A stretch of 45,786 bases of DNA from Chitinophagaceae bacterium (GCA_947381435.1 CANCVE010000024.1:1-45786), one strand, 5' to 3'. Counted from the first letter of the stretch, positions 9,355-18,259 are shown. Made by a program: numbers and translations. Notes: a model not told the origin generated them from the letters alone.

Positions 9355-10713
9355 CTATGCTGTTACAGGAACATGGATTGGGTCGGCATAATGTGCCAAA
9401 CCAAAGTTTCTTATTTGTGCTTCCTGAGGGTTAGTTATATGCCATTCAAATTCATCTCTAAAATGTCTGATGGCAGCAGCCACTGGCCAAGCAGCAGCAT
9501 CGCCCAACGGACAAATAGTATTACCTTCTATTCTCCTTTGAATATCCCACAAAAGGTCAATGTCAGACATTTTACCTTTTCCAGTTTCAATATTTTTTAA
9601 AATCTTTTCCATCCAACCAGTACCCTCACGGCAAGGACTACACTGACCACAACTTTCGTGACGATAGAATCTTGCCAAAGTCAAAGTATGTTTAACCACA
9701 CACTGATCTTCATCCAAAACGATAAATCCACCACTACCCATCATTGAACCAGAAGCAAAACCACCATCACTCAAACTTTCGTAGTTCATGTAACGAGTTT
9801 CTCCTTTAGCAGTCTTCAATAACAAATTAGCAGGAAGAATGGGTACGGATGATCCACCAGGAATACAAGCTTTTAGTCTTTTTCCATTAGGGATACCACC
9901 GCAATATTCATCGCTGTAAATAAATTCCTCAACACTGATGGTCATATCAATTTCATAAACTCCAGGTTTATTAAGATTGCCACAAGCAGAAATTAGTTTT
10001 GTACCAGTAGAACGTCCTATACCAATCTTGGCATATTCTTCTCCTCCCATTTTTATTATTGGAACCAATGCAGCCAATGTTTCTACATTGTTTACCACTG
10101 TTGGTCTATCCCAAACACCTTTGATAGCGGGGAATGGAGGTTTAATTCTTGGGTTACCACGCTTACCTTCCAAGCTTTCTATCAAGGCAGTTTCTTCACC
10201 ACAGATATAAGCACCTGCCCCACGTTGAACATATATTTCGCAATCGAAACCTGTTCCTAATATGTTTTTACCTAAGAAACCAGCTGCTTTTGCATCTCTG
10301 ATGGCTTCTTCCAGAATATCAGGAATCCAGGCGTATTCACCTCTGATATAGATATAGGTAGCATTAGAACCCAAAGCGAAAGAAGAAATGATTAGGCCTT
10401 CTATTAATAAATGGGGTAAAAACTCCATTAAGTATCTATCCTTGAATGTTCCGGGTTCGCTTTCATCGGCATTGCAAACCAAGTGACGAGGAACGCCTTC
10501 TGGTTTAGCAATAAAGCTCCATTTCATGCCAGTAGGGAAGCCAGCACCACCACGACCACGCATTCCACTTTTCTTCAATTCCTCTACAATGGCTTCTGGA
10601 CTCATTTCTTTTAAAGCCTTTTCCAAAGCAGTATATCCGCCTTCGCGACGATAGACTTCGTAGGTACGAATGCCTTGAACGTGAGCCTTTTCTAATAATA
10701 ATTTTATTGCCAT
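9355..10713 (-). CDS. nuoF: NADH-quinone oxidoreductase subunit F (FMN, NADH site)
   Basis: This subunit binds NADH and FMN and takes in the electrons. The 452-residue product has the FMN/NADH glycine-rich block GRGGAGFPTG (53-62), the E/D-rich stretch NADESEPGTFKDR, and the N3 4Fe-4S ligands C355, C358, C361 and C401. The start is ATG 10711-10713. It follows the NTF2-like gene with a 60-bp gap that holds nothing recognisable. Confidence 0.97.
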   Translation of the reverse strand: MAIKLLLEKAHVQGIRTYEVYRREGGYTALEKALKEMSPEAIVEELKKSGMRGRGGAGFPTGMKWSFIAKPEGVPRHLVCNADESEPGTFKDRYLMEFLPHLLIEGLIISSFALGSNATYIYIRGEYAWIPDILEEAIRDAKAAGFLGKNILGTGFDCEIYVQRGAGAYICGEETALIESLEGKRGNPRIKPPFPAIKGVWDRPTVVNNVETLAALVPIIKMGGEEYAKIGIGRSTGTKLISACGNLNKPGVYEIDMTISVEEFIYSDEYCGGIPNGKRLKACIPGGSSVPILPANLLLKTAKGETRYMNYESLSDGGFASGSMMGSGGFIVLDEDQCVVKHTLTLARFYRHESCGQCSPCREGTGWMEKILKNIETGKGKMSDIDLLWDIQRRIEGNTICPLGDAAAWPVAAAIRHFRDEFEWHITNPQEAQIRNFGLAHYADPIHVPVTA

Positions 10714-10773
10714 ATCCTACTGCTTGTGAGCTTGAAGCAAAAAGCTTTATTAATTAATTCTTTCTAGTTTATT

Positions 10774-11214
10774 CTATTGAAGAGGCAATTTTACTGCTTG
10801 TCTTCCAATCAACTTCCAATCTTTTCCTTCCTTAATCCAAGTTTGTAAAACACCCAATTTAAGTGGAGATGTTTTGCCATCTTTCAAATTTTCGGTTGCT
10901 GTAATTATATGTCTTACTACAATAAACTTCTTTTCTGAAACAACATTGGTTATTTCTGTTTTTACATCTGAATAAGTAGAGGCATTTGCTAGTGCATTCT
11001 TAATCATTTCTTGTCTACTTTCTACTTTTCCACCAGAATGGCAATAGATAATTTCCTTCCCTAATAGGTTTTCCAACGCTAAACTATCCTTCTGTACAAA
11101 GATTGCTTTGTTTAAGGCTTGAACTTTATCTTCAATTTTAGAATCCTTACCCTTTTGTGCTGTAGCAACAAGACCACTAAAACAAACTACAAGAAGTATT
11201 AAACTCTTTTTCAT
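10774..11214 (-). CDS. Secreted NTF2-like (DUF4440/SnoaL-type) protein inside the nuo operon
   Basis: The product has 146 residues with a clear signal peptide (KKSLILLVVCFSGLVATAQ) and so should act outside the cytoplasm. The remainder fits an NTF2-like cone fold: an N-terminal helix (KVQALNKAIF), a middle GGKVESRQEMIKNA segment and C-terminal strands ending GVLQTWIKEGKDWKLIGRQAVKL. This is typical of DUF4440 proteins. Its start is 6 bp from the nuoE stop, so it is in the operon and probably coupled to nuoE. No complex I subunit is known with this fold and a signal peptide. The function is unknown. Confidence 0.85.
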   Translation of the reverse strand: MKKSLILLVVCFSGLVATAQKGKDSKIEDKVQALNKAIFVQKDSLALENLLGKEIIYCHSGGKVESRQEMIKNALANASTYSDVKTEITNVVSEKKFIVVRHIITATENLKDGKTSPLKLGVLQTWIKEGKDWKLIGRQAVKLPLQ

Positions 11215-11220
11215 AATAAA

Positions 11221-11718
11221 TTAATTATTCAATGCTGCTTTATTCCTACACTCTTCAATTATTTCATCAACCCTTTGTTTGGAGAGGTGTTCTCTGTAAA
11301 ATTTACCTAACTGCATCATGGGTGCATACCCACAAGCGCCTAAGCATTCTACAGTTTTTAAGGTAAATAAACCATCAGCAGTTGTTTCACCAGGTTTGAT
11401 GCCCAGCTTCTCAGTGATATAAGCAATTATGTCATCGCAGCCTCTAACCATGCATGGCCCAGTTTGACAAACTTCGAACATGTATTTGCCAACTGGTTTA
11501 AGGTTGTACATACTGTAGAAAGTAGCTACTTCATAAACTTCGATGGGTGTAATGCTCAATAATTCAGCAACATAATCCATTGTATCCGCACTCAACCAAC
11601 CACCAAATTCTTCCTGTGCCAAATGCAATAGCGGCAATAAAGCACTCTTTTGTTTGCCTTTGGGATAGCGAGCTATTATCTCACTAACTTTTGCCAATTT
11701 ATCTTCTGAAAATTTCAT
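11221..11718 (-). CDS. nuoE: NADH-quinone oxidoreductase subunit E (2Fe-2S)
   Basis: This thioredoxin-fold subunit carries cluster N1a next to NuoF. Its ligands are visible as C84 and C89 (CQTGPC) plus C125 and C129 (CLGAC). The length of 165 residues is normal. It lies 22 bp after nuoD and 6 bp before the NTF2-like gene. Confidence 0.96.
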   Translation of the reverse strand: MKFSEDKLAKVSEIIARYPKGKQKSALLPLLHLAQEEFGGWLSADTMDYVAELLSITPIEVYEVATFYSMYNLKPVGKYMFEVCQTGPCMVRGCDDIIAYITEKLGIKPGETTADGLFTLKTVECLGACGYAPMMQLGKFYREHLSKQRVDEIIEECRNKAALNN

Positions 11719-11740
11719 TTATCAATTTCTTTATTGAAAA

Positions 11741-12961
11741 TTAAGCATCTAACTCTCCTGCAATCAAGTTCAAGCTACTCATCGTAATGATTGCATCACT
11801 CAACATTCCATTTTTAGTTAATTCACTATAAGCTTGGTAGTAAATAAAGCATGGTCTGCGGAAATGTAAACGGTAAGGAGTTCTACCGCCATCACTGATG
11901 AAATAGAAACCTAATTCACCATTCCCACCTTCCACACTTTGGTAAACTTCACCTTTAGGTATAGCAGTTTCGCCCATGATAATTTTAAAATGCCAGATTA
12001 GTGCTTCCATTTTAGTGTACACATCTTCTTTCTTTGGCAAATAAAATTCAGGAACATCTGCGTGGTAAACCTCTGCTTCTGCACCTTTAAAATCTTGAAC
12101 TTTTTTATAAGCTTGCTCAATAATGCTTAAGCTTTGCCACATTTCCTGATCTCTTACCAAGAATCTATCGTAGTTATCGCCTGTTTTACCAACTGGAACG
12201 GTAAAATCAAAATCTTCATAGCTGCTGTAAGGCGAATGAACACGAACATCGTAATCAACACCTGCTGCTCGTAGGTTTGGTCCTGTAAAACCATAATTCA
12301 AAGCTCTTTCGGCGCTAATACCTCCAGTGTTTTGAAGCCTATCCATGAATATTCGGTTACGGATAAATAAGTCGCCAAACTCTTTCAACACCTTTGGATA
12401 TTCCTTCAAGAACTTTTCTAACTTATTGAAAGCTGTAGCATTAAAATTTCTTTCAAATCCTCCAACACGACCAATATTAGTTGTTAAACGAGAGCCACAT
12501 ATTTCTTCGTAAATCTCATAAATCAACTCACGATATTGCATTACATACAAGAATCCTGTGTAGGCACCACTATCCACACCAACAATAGAATTACAAATCA
12601 AATGATCTGAAATTCTAGCCAATTCCATGATAATAATTCGTAAGTAGTCTACTCTTTTTGGAGTTTGTATCTTGAGTAATTTTTCGCAGGTAATGTGCCA
12701 ACCCATGTTATTGATGGGGCTACTGCAATAATTAAGACGATCTGTAATGGGGGTAATCTGGTAAAGAGGTCTTCTTTCGGCTAGCTTTTCAAAAGCACGA
12801 TGAATATATCCAACAGTTTGTTCTGAACTAACAATACGTTCACCATCTAATTCAAGGATATTCTGGAAGACACCATGTGTTGCTGGGTGCGTTGGCCCCA
12901 AGTTTAAGGTGGTTGTCTGTCTTTCTATCGAGCCTTCCGGCAGTTTTACATGATGATCCAT
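11741..12961 (-). CDS. nuoD: NADH-quinone oxidoreductase subunit D
   Basis: This 49-kDa-type subunit lines the quinone pocket and is related to the large subunit of NiFe hydrogenases. The 406-residue product has the N-terminal block LNLGPTHPATHG, whose His lies by the quinone headgroup in known structures. It also has FEKLAERRPLYQ, ISDHLICN and the C-terminal RPCFIYYQAYSELTKNGMLSD. NuoC and NuoD are separate here rather than fused as in E. coli. A 75-bp gap to nuoC holds a string of TAATACTTATTAC type. Confidence 0.96.
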   Translation of the reverse strand: MDHHVKLPEGSIERQTTTLNLGPTHPATHGVFQNILELDGERIVSSEQTVGYIHRAFEKLAERRPLYQITPITDRLNYCSSPINNMGWHITCEKLLKIQTPKRVDYLRIIIMELARISDHLICNSIVGVDSGAYTGFLYVMQYRELIYEIYEEICGSRLTTNIGRVGGFERNFNATAFNKLEKFLKEYPKVLKEFGDLFIRNRIFMDRLQNTGGISAERALNYGFTGPNLRAAGVDYDVRVHSPYSSYEDFDFTVPVGKTGDNYDRFLVRDQEMWQSLSIIEQAYKKVQDFKGAEAEVYHADVPEFYLPKKEDVYTKMEALIWHFKIIMGETAIPKGEVYQSVEGGNGELGFYFISDGGRTPYRLHFRRPCFIYYQAYSELTKNGMLSDAIITMSSLNLIAGELDA

Positions 12962-13001
12962 AAGCGTTGTTCCATTGAAGTAACTCTTTTATTTTCTATT
13001 T

Positions 13002-13036
13002 CTAACGTAATACTTATTACCTATTACTTACAACTG
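13002..13036. repeat. Short string repeat (CGTAATACTTATTAC type) in the nuoC-nuoD gap
   Basis: The 15-mer CGTAATACTTATTAC occurs here and again near 23798, between dnaN and htpG. It is followed by CTATTACTTACAACT. It belongs to the loose family of low-complexity strings that fill many gaps in this window. Confidence 0.5.
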
Positions 13037-13543
13037 CTATCCTCTACCAAACATTTCATCGTCCTTGTCTATTCTTGTTTGATCTTCTAATGGATATTCT
13101 TTTCTTAAAGGAAAGTAATCCATTTCGTCAACATTCAAAACTCTTTTCAAATTTGGATGACCTATGAAGTTTACACCGAAGAAATCGAATGTTTCTCTTT
13201 CCATCCAGTTAGCCGCTTCGAATAATTTACTCGCAGTGAAAACATCTGGGGTATTAATGTCTGTGAATACTTTAAATCTTAAACGAACATTTTCAACCAA
13301 ATTATGCAGGTGATAAACAACTGTCAGTTCCCTTCCTGTTTGATTAGGATAGTGAACAGCCGTTAAATCAGTCATGAACTGAAAGCTTAAGGTTGGTTCG
13401 TCATACAAAAACTGCAACACTTTCAAGTTGAACTCTTTAGGAGATTCAAATGAAAGCATACCATAAGTCTCTTCAAAATTGGTTACTTGTTCACCAAATT
13501 TCTCCGTTAGCTTTTCTTGTATGTATGAATTAGTTATTGCCAT
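13037..13543 (-). CDS. nuoC: NADH-quinone oxidoreductase subunit C
   Basis: This 30-kDa-type subunit has 168 residues and supports NuoD at the base of the peripheral arm. Typical blocks are FQFMTDLTAVHYP, ANWMERETFDFFGVNFIGHPNLKRVL and the C-terminal FPLRKEYPLE. The start codon is separated from the nuoB stop by 1 bp, so the two are translationally coupled. Confidence 0.95.
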   Translation of the reverse strand: MAITNSYIQEKLTEKFGEQVTNFEETYGMLSFESPKEFNLKVLQFLYDEPTLSFQFMTDLTAVHYPNQTGRELTVVYHLHNLVENVRLRFKVFTDINTPDVFTASKLFEAANWMERETFDFFGVNFIGHPNLKRVLNVDEMDYFPLRKEYPLEDQTRIDKDDEMFGRG

Positions 13544-13544
13544 T

Positions 13545-14126
13545 TTATTCTATTCCGTAGCTATTTAATAAAGCCTTGTATTGTTCACCATTTCTTCTTC
13601 TGATACTTTCTTGACCCACTAAATCCTGAATTCTCATGAAACCATCAATGATAGCTTCTGGTCTTGGAGGGCAACCTGGCACATATACATCAACAGGTAT
13701 CACTTGGTCAATACCTTGCAAAACACTGTAAGTATCAAAAATTCCACCGCTACTTGCACAAGCACCAACCGCTATTACCCAACGAGGTTCTGCCATTTGT
13801 AAATAAACCTGACGCAAAACTGGTCCCATCTTTTTAGAGATGGTACCCATTACCATCAACAAATCGCATTGACGAGGAGAGAATCCTACTCTTTCAGCAC
13901 CGAATCTTGACAAGTCGTAATGGGAAGCCATTGTTGCCATAAATTCAATCCCGCAACAAGAAGTAGCGAATGGTAAAGGCCACAAAGAATTTTTACGAGC
14001 CAACCCAACAACGTCACTCATTTTAGTGCTAAAGAATCCTTCACCAGCAAAACCTGGAGGAGGCGCACCAATTGCATCTGCAATGTTTGCTGTTTTCGCA
14101 TTAATATTAAAACGTACTGGACGCAT
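13545..14126 (-). CDS. nuoB: NADH-quinone oxidoreductase subunit B (cluster N2)
   Basis: This subunit holds the terminal 4Fe-4S cluster N2, which passes electrons to quinone. All four ligands are visible: the tandem C57-C58 in [10 protein letters not shown]123 in VGACASSGG, and C152 in VPGCPPRPE. The length is 193 residues. The proline-rich N-terminal stretch [12 protein letters not shown] is poorly conserved in the family. It lies 70 bp after nuoA. Confidence 0.97.
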   Translation of the reverse strand: MRPVRFNINAKTANIADAIGAPPPGFAGEGFFSTKMSDVVGLARKNSLWPLPFATSCCGIEFMATMASHYDLSRFGAERVGFSPRQCDLLMVMGTISKKMGPVLRQVYLQMAEPRWVIAVGACASSGGIFDTYSVLQGIDQVIPVDVYVPGCPPRPEAIIDGFMRIQDLVGQESIRRRNGEQYKALLNSYGIE

Positions 14127-14196
14127 AAGTTATACTTTTTTGATTTGATTAAGACTATACTTTACAAATAACCCAATCTATCTTAAATTGTTTTTA

Positions 14197-14595
14197 TTAA
14201 TCTTCCCAAGTTAGAGCCCCTTTCTTAATTATGTAGATAAACCCAATCAAAAAGAAGCCTACAAACATTAATACTTCTACAAAACCTGCCCATCCTAAAC
14301 TTCTAAAGTTTACTGCGTAAGGATAAAAGAAAATAACCTCCACATCAAACAAAACAAATAAAATAGCCACTAAGAAATACTTAATAGCCATTGGCTGGCG
14401 TGCATCTCCATGAGTAGGAATACCACTCGTGAAAGTTTCTAGCTTATCTTTTGTTTGTCTCTTTGGACCAACCATTGCAGACATTCCAATCATTGCTGCC
14501 ACAAAACCTGCTGCAAAGATTAATTGTATGCCGATAGGGAGATAACTGGCTGCTGAAGTATCCTTGATGTCTAATAATAGGTTTAGCCAAGTCAT
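14197..14595 (-). CDS. nuoA: NADH-quinone oxidoreductase subunit A
   Basis: This membrane subunit with three helices contacts NuoH near the quinone site. From the ATG at 14593-14595 it has 132 residues and begins MTWLNLLLDIKD. A longer frame from a TTG at 14619 is unlikely, because that codon overlaps the candidate promoter -7 box at 14617-14624. Conserved blocks are GPKRQTKDKLETFTSGIP and the acidic helix FVLFDVEVIFFYPYAV. It is the first gene of the operon. Confidence 0.95.
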   Translation of the reverse strand: MTWLNLLLDIKDTSAASYLPIGIQLIFAAGFVAAMIGMSAMVGPKRQTKDKLETFTSGIPTHGDARQPMAIKYFLVAILFVLFDVEVIFFYPYAVNFRSLGWAGFVEVLMFVGFFLIGFIYIIKKGALTWED

Positions 14596-14616
14596 AAAGA
14601 AAACGTTTGAATTGCG

Positions 14617-14624
14617 CAAAAATA
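14617..14624 (-). promoter_or_regulatory. Candidate promoter -7 box of the nuo operon
   Basis: On the minus strand the bases read TATTTTTG, a match to the Bacteroidota -7 consensus TAnnTTTG. A clear TTG is not present at the -33 position. It sits about 22 bp before the chosen nuoA ATG and just after the terminator of the upstream gene, so it is well placed to start the complex I transcript. Confidence 0.5.
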
Positions 14625-14645
14625 AGGTTACAAAGCATATAAACT

Positions 14646-14675
14646 AAAAAACCCTTCGATAAAGAAGGGTTTTTT
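14646..14675 (-). terminator. Intrinsic terminator after the TPR gene
   Basis: On the minus strand the stem ACCCTTC (14651-14657) pairs with GAAGGGT (14664-14670), extended by A/T pairs and followed by a T-run. It lies just after the TPR gene stop and before the nuo promoter. It should insulate the nuo operon from the upstream genes. Confidence 0.88.
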
Positions 14676-14682
14676 GCAAAAT

Positions 14683-16425
14683 TTATTTTTGAGGCTTAGA
14701 ATTATTTCCAGCTTTTCCACCTGCTGGCTTAGATGAAGATTTTTGTAATACATCTTTAATCTTAACCGCATATTTATTTTGTTCAGAAGCAGGGTCACTA
14801 AACAATGTAATAATCTTATCACAAGACTCTATTGCTTTTGGTGTGTCTTTCTTAACATCGTTATAATAACCCATCAAGTAACAAAGGTTAGAGTAAACTA
14901 AATTCTTATTTCTATCAATGTTTTTTGCATTGGCAACAGAATCTTTAGCCCAACCTTCATTTTGTTTTACCAAGAAATCATTTTGTTGCAACATTGGCTC
15001 AACTGCCAATCCTAGTGCCGCACTTGTATCAATTCCCTTTGCAGCTTTTACATTAAAGTAATAACCCTGTGGCTTGTCGGGGAAAGCTGCTATATAGTTT
15101 TTAGCTATTTCCATAGTGGCTGCATAATCTTTTCCTGTTAAAGCAGTATTTGCCATTTTGTAATAATCTGCTTCTCCCATCGAACCGCCTTTTAGGGTCA
15201 CCGCTTTTTGCAACCATTTAATTTGTTCTCCATATTGTTTTGCTCTACCATACAAATCGGCAGCCTGATTACAGTATTTTACTTTGTTATTGATTACGGT
15301 ATCTGCATCAATTGCTTTTTTAATGTAATCAATAGCCTTAGCTTCCGTACCAGCATTTTTTGTATAGATGGTAATAGCAATATCATAGTCGCCACTAGTT
15401 ATTTTACCAGCTGGTGAATTTGAAAAATATTTATCTATGTAGCTTTTTGCGTTTGTTGTATCGCCCAATCTGTCATAGTTATAAGCAAACAATAGGTTAT
15501 TGCGGTAATAACTTTTGCATTCACCTGCATCTAATGCCTTTGTTTTGTCTAAACTTTCTTGGTATTTTCCTTGTCTGAACAAATAATCTGCAAAAAAGAA
15601 GTCAGTTTCACATGATTTATCCGCATACTGAATGTATTTCTCAATATAATCCTTCGCCTTTGTAATATCTCTGTAAGCATAGTAATCATAAAGAGAAAGA
15701 TATACAGGTGGGAAAGAAGGATCGGTAGCAATGGTGGTATTGTAAAACTGCTCGAACAATTCTTTGTTGCCCTGACTTTGGTAAATTCTTCCAATTCGAT
15801 AAGATGGCAAAGGATTTTTTGGTTCTCTAGTAGCCGCATCCATGTATGCCTTCACTGCTTCTCCACCTTCGTCGGCTCCCATTTTTAAGTAACAAATACC
15901 CATATCAATTAATATATCAGCCGACTTAGGGTCTAGCGTAGCCGCTTCTTTCAGCTTTTCAACTGCATAAAAAGGATCGCCTTTTTTAGAACCGCCATCT
16001 GCATTTGCTCTACCTATAGCATCTAATATTTCCGGATAAACTTTCTTCTTTTTCTTATCCTTTACGTCTTTCGCCATGGTAATAGCCTGTTCAAACTTCT
16101 GCTTTGCAGAATTTATATCGCCACCTTCCATAATTTCTACATGCCCCATACCTACCAAAATATACGGATCGTTTACACCATCTTGCAATGCTTTTTGGTA
16201 TAAAGCCTTAGCACCTGCATAATCATCAAAAGCCAAAAAAGCTTGTCCATACCAATAAACATTCTCAGCATTCTTTGTATCGGCATCGTACAACTTTTTA
16301 AAAATGTCTTTTGCAGATTGATTCTTTTGGTAATTCAGCATCCTTATCCCGTCGTCCGAGCTCTGCGCCATTGCAAAGGTTGTTACAAATAAACCCACGA
16401 TGATGAGTGAAAACAGTCTGTTCAT
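14683..16425 (-). CDS. Secreted tetratricopeptide-repeat protein
   Basis: The 580-residue protein has a signal peptide (MNRLFSLIIVGLFVTTFAMAQ) and TPR-like helix pairs through most of its length, for example AENVYWYGQAFLAFDDYAGAKALYQKAL and DPYILVGMGHVEIMEGG. The tail is Ser/Gly/Lys-rich (KPAGGKAGNNSKPQK). The likely place is the periplasm, in a scaffold role. It follows a PstS-like lipoprotein and a small membrane protein on the same strand. As I recall, such TPR genes often close ExbB/ExbD/TonB-type clusters in Bacteroidota, but no ExbB, ExbD or TonB gene is present here. Confidence 0.85.
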   Translation of the reverse strand: MNRLFSLIIVGLFVTTFAMAQSSDDGIRMLNYQKNQSAKDIFKKLYDADTKNAENVYWYGQAFLAFDDYAGAKALYQKALQDGVNDPYILVGMGHVEIMEGGDINSAKQKFEQAITMAKDVKDKKKKKVYPEILDAIGRANADGGSKKGDPFYAVEKLKEAATLDPKSADILIDMGICYLKMGADEGGEAVKAYMDAATREPKNPLPSYRIGRIYQSQGNKELFEQFYNTTIATDPSFPPVYLSLYDYYAYRDITKAKDYIEKYIQYADKSCETDFFFADYLFRQGKYQESLDKTKALDAGECKSYYRNNLLFAYNYDRLGDTTNAKSYIDKYFSNSPAGKITSGDYDIAITIYTKNAGTEAKAIDYIKKAIDADTVINNKVKYCNQAADLYGRAKQYGEQIKWLQKAVTLKGGSMGEADYYKMANTALTGKDYAATMEIAKNYIAAFPDKPQGYYFNVKAAKGIDTSAALGLAVEPMLQQNDFLVKQNEGWAKDSVANAKNIDRNKNLVYSNLCYLMGYYNDVKKDTPKAIESCDKIITLFSDPASEQNKYAVKIKDVLQKSSSKPAGGKAGNNSKPQK

Positions 16426-16493
16426 TTTTTCTATGTTTTAAATTGCTTGTTTTATTTAACCTATTTTATTCTTTTCTAAAACCTCCGTTCTCC

Positions 16494-16532
16494 ACATTCA
16501 CTACCCACTAATACCTAACAACTAATCACTAA
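16494..16532. repeat. Low-complexity string CTAACAACTAATCACTAA type
   Basis: This gap sequence contains ACCTAACAACTAATCACTAA, which reaches into the stop of the PstS-like gene. The same string forms the right arm of the hairpin at 28776-28849 and recurs in inverse form near 36804-36834. It is a dispersed simple repeat without a known role. Confidence 0.55.
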
Positions 16533-17454
16533 TTTTACTCGTTCTTTTATTAAAGTTCAATACTGCCGGTATCAAAAAAGAGCGTCTGAATATCAATTGT
16601 CCTCGTTCCATACTCAAAAAGTTCGAGAAGCCAGTACCCAATCCAGTAGCATTTTCTTTCAAAATAAAATACAAAGGGCGAGCCAAAGGGTACTGCGCAA
16701 AACTAACAGACGCAGCCGAAGGTTTGGCAAATAAACCCTTTTCTTCACAACGAACGCACTCTACCAGCCCTAATTTTATTTTTTTTAGCAATTCTTGTTG
16801 TTTTCTATCATAATTATCGCCTACCCAGTTCAATCCTACAAACCCAATAGCGTCACTTCGGTTAGTTATTGTGTTTATCACATCTTCACTGCTTTTTGAT
16901 GCCACTACATTTTTACCAAACTTTTCACCTTTCATTATGCTGTCTTGCAAGTAGCGAACCGTACTAGTAGCGTTCCGTCCGTCCATCACCGCATTTATGG
17001 GTTCTTTACCACTCAGTATATCATGCAATCTGCTGATGGTAAAAACACTGTCTTTGCAGTTTTGGTTCACTATTATTGCCACTGCATCATACGCTATCAG
17101 TAAAAACTGTGGTTTATACTGCAAAGTTTCCTTGTAGTAATCAGTTTCCTTATCAGTAAGTCCTCTTGCCACAATAATTAGTCGGGTACTATCCTGTTGA
17201 AGGTCTTTAAAGCAGTCGGCTTCAGGTTTATACGATGCAATTATGTGGGCATTAGGGTAAGTAGATTCGTACACTTTAATCTGCTCTTCTATTACCGGTT
17301 TAAAACTTTCGTCTACACTAATATTGATGGTTCCCTGTTGTGGCGTATCGGTTTGTTGAGTAATTTTTCCGTTATTGCAAGATGTAATAAAAATGAAAAG
17401 TACTAGAACCGATGTCCATTTAAAGATATTCAAACATTTATTCCTTTCACTCAT
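16522..17454 (-). CDS. PstS-like phosphate-type substrate-binding lipoprotein
   Basis: The 310-residue protein has a lipoprotein signal with lipobox-like FITSC (Cys26). It then has a PBP-like fold (INISVDESFKPVIEEQIKVYE, later VNTITNRSDAIGFVGLNWVGD) and a C-terminal block YPLARPLYFILKEN, typical of PstS-like proteins. The signature residues for phosphate binding are not obvious to me, so the ligand is open. No ABC permease or ATPase is nearby. Together with the small membrane gene upstream and the TPR gene downstream it forms a three-gene unit. Confidence 0.8.
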   Translation of the reverse strand: MSERNKCLNIFKWTSVLVLFIFITSCNNGKITQQTDTPQQGTINISVDESFKPVIEEQIKVYESTYPNAHIIASYKPEADCFKDLQQDSTRLIIVARGLTDKETDYYKETLQYKPQFLLIAYDAVAIIVNQNCKDSVFTISRLHDILSGKEPINAVMDGRNATSTVRYLQDSIMKGEKFGKNVVASKSSEDVINTITNRSDAIGFVGLNWVGDNYDRKQQELLKKIKLGLVECVRCEEKGLFAKPSAASVSFAQYPLARPLYFILKENATGLGTGFSNFLSMERGQLIFRRSFLIPAVLNFNKRTSKISD

Positions 17455-17477
17455 AATTCAAAATTCATTACTCACAA

Positions 17478-17723
17478 CTAATCTCTAAATCTTTCTCCCG
17501 TTATGCCTCTATAAAGTCTAAATCCGCCATACAATAAGCTAATGCCACCAAAACCGTATCGTAATAAATTGTCGATTTGAAGTACAAATTGAATTTTTAG
17601 CACCGATCCAAGTAGCAAAACAACGGCCACGCCCAATATTACTATTGCCCGGGTAATGTCCGAAACTGTTTGCAGTGTAATCCTGCCACCTCGTTTTTTT
17701 CTGCCAAAATTGCTCTCCTCCAT
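17478..17723 (-). CDS. Small membrane protein with two helices
   Basis: From the ATG at 17721-17723 the product has 81 residues (MEESNFGRKKRGG...). A longer frame begins at 17786, but its extra 21 residues look non-coding. A basic N-terminus (RKKRGGR) is followed by two hydrophobic segments, AIVILGVAVVLLLGSVL and LLRYGFGGISLLYGGFRLYRG, so it is probably an inner-membrane protein. It is 23 bp before the PstS-like gene and likely shares its transcript. The function is unknown. Confidence 0.7.
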   Translation of the reverse strand: MEESNFGRKKRGGRITLQTVSDITRAIVILGVAVVLLLGSVLKIQFVLQIDNLLRYGFGGISLLYGGFRLYRGITGERFRD

Positions 17724-17968
17724 TATCCTATCTTTCTGAGGGCGGCAATATAGTACTTTCTTATTTTGGGTATTACCGACGCGCATGGAATTATCGTTTA
17801 TTTAATTTTTTGATTAATGAAAAAAATCTTCATTTCTCATCCTCTTAATTGAGATGCAAGGATTAAAAAATTCCATAAATGCTCAAAAAAAAGCTAGTAG
17901 CAATGAATGGGGTGTGTTTGAAGGCTAAAACTATTGAATAATACCACTTTTATTGCGTAAAAAGCTTC

Positions 17969-18178
17969 CCCGAAGTCATTTCAAGGGGGTTATAAATGAC
18001 TTCGGGGTCGCCCGAAGTCACTTCGGGGGAGTTAGAAATGACTTCGGGGTCGCCCGGAGTCACTTCGGGGGGGTTAGAAATGACTTCGGGGTCGCCCGGA
18101 GTCACTTCAGGGGAGTTAGAAATGACTTCGGGGGCGTCCGAAGTCACTTCGGGGAAGATAGAAATGGACTTCGGAGAA
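17969..18178. repeat. Tandem array 1: five units of exactly 42 bp
   Basis: The units begin at 17969, 18011, 18053, 18095 and 18137. Each contains CCCGAAG-TCA-CTTCGGG (degenerate in the first unit) and a second TGACTTCGGG. A 10-bp stem TGACTTCGGG/CCCGAAGTCA can form at each of the four unit junctions, with only G-U changes in later units. Each unit is itself two diverged 21-bp halves. All frames stay open because 42 is a multiple of 3; the resulting peptide repeats (EVTSGEL/EMTSGSP type) are probably not made. It lies between divergent genes, 450 bp before fumC. Confidence 0.9.
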
Positions 18179-18259
18179 TTTATTATTGCCCAAAAACTAT
18201 TCTTCTACCCTTTTATAAAGCGTATTTGGGATGAATTTAGATAAATATTTCGCAACAAT

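Noticed and set aside
14596-14619. Extended nuoA start at TTG 14619
   Set aside because: The codon lies within the candidate -7 promoter box, and the extra eight residues are not typical of NuoA.
17950-18244. Three overlapping frames across tandem array 1 (peptides of the EVTSGEL type)
   Set aside because: A 42-bp unit keeps all frames open by arithmetic. The changes between units show no codon bias, and no leader or neighbour supports translation.
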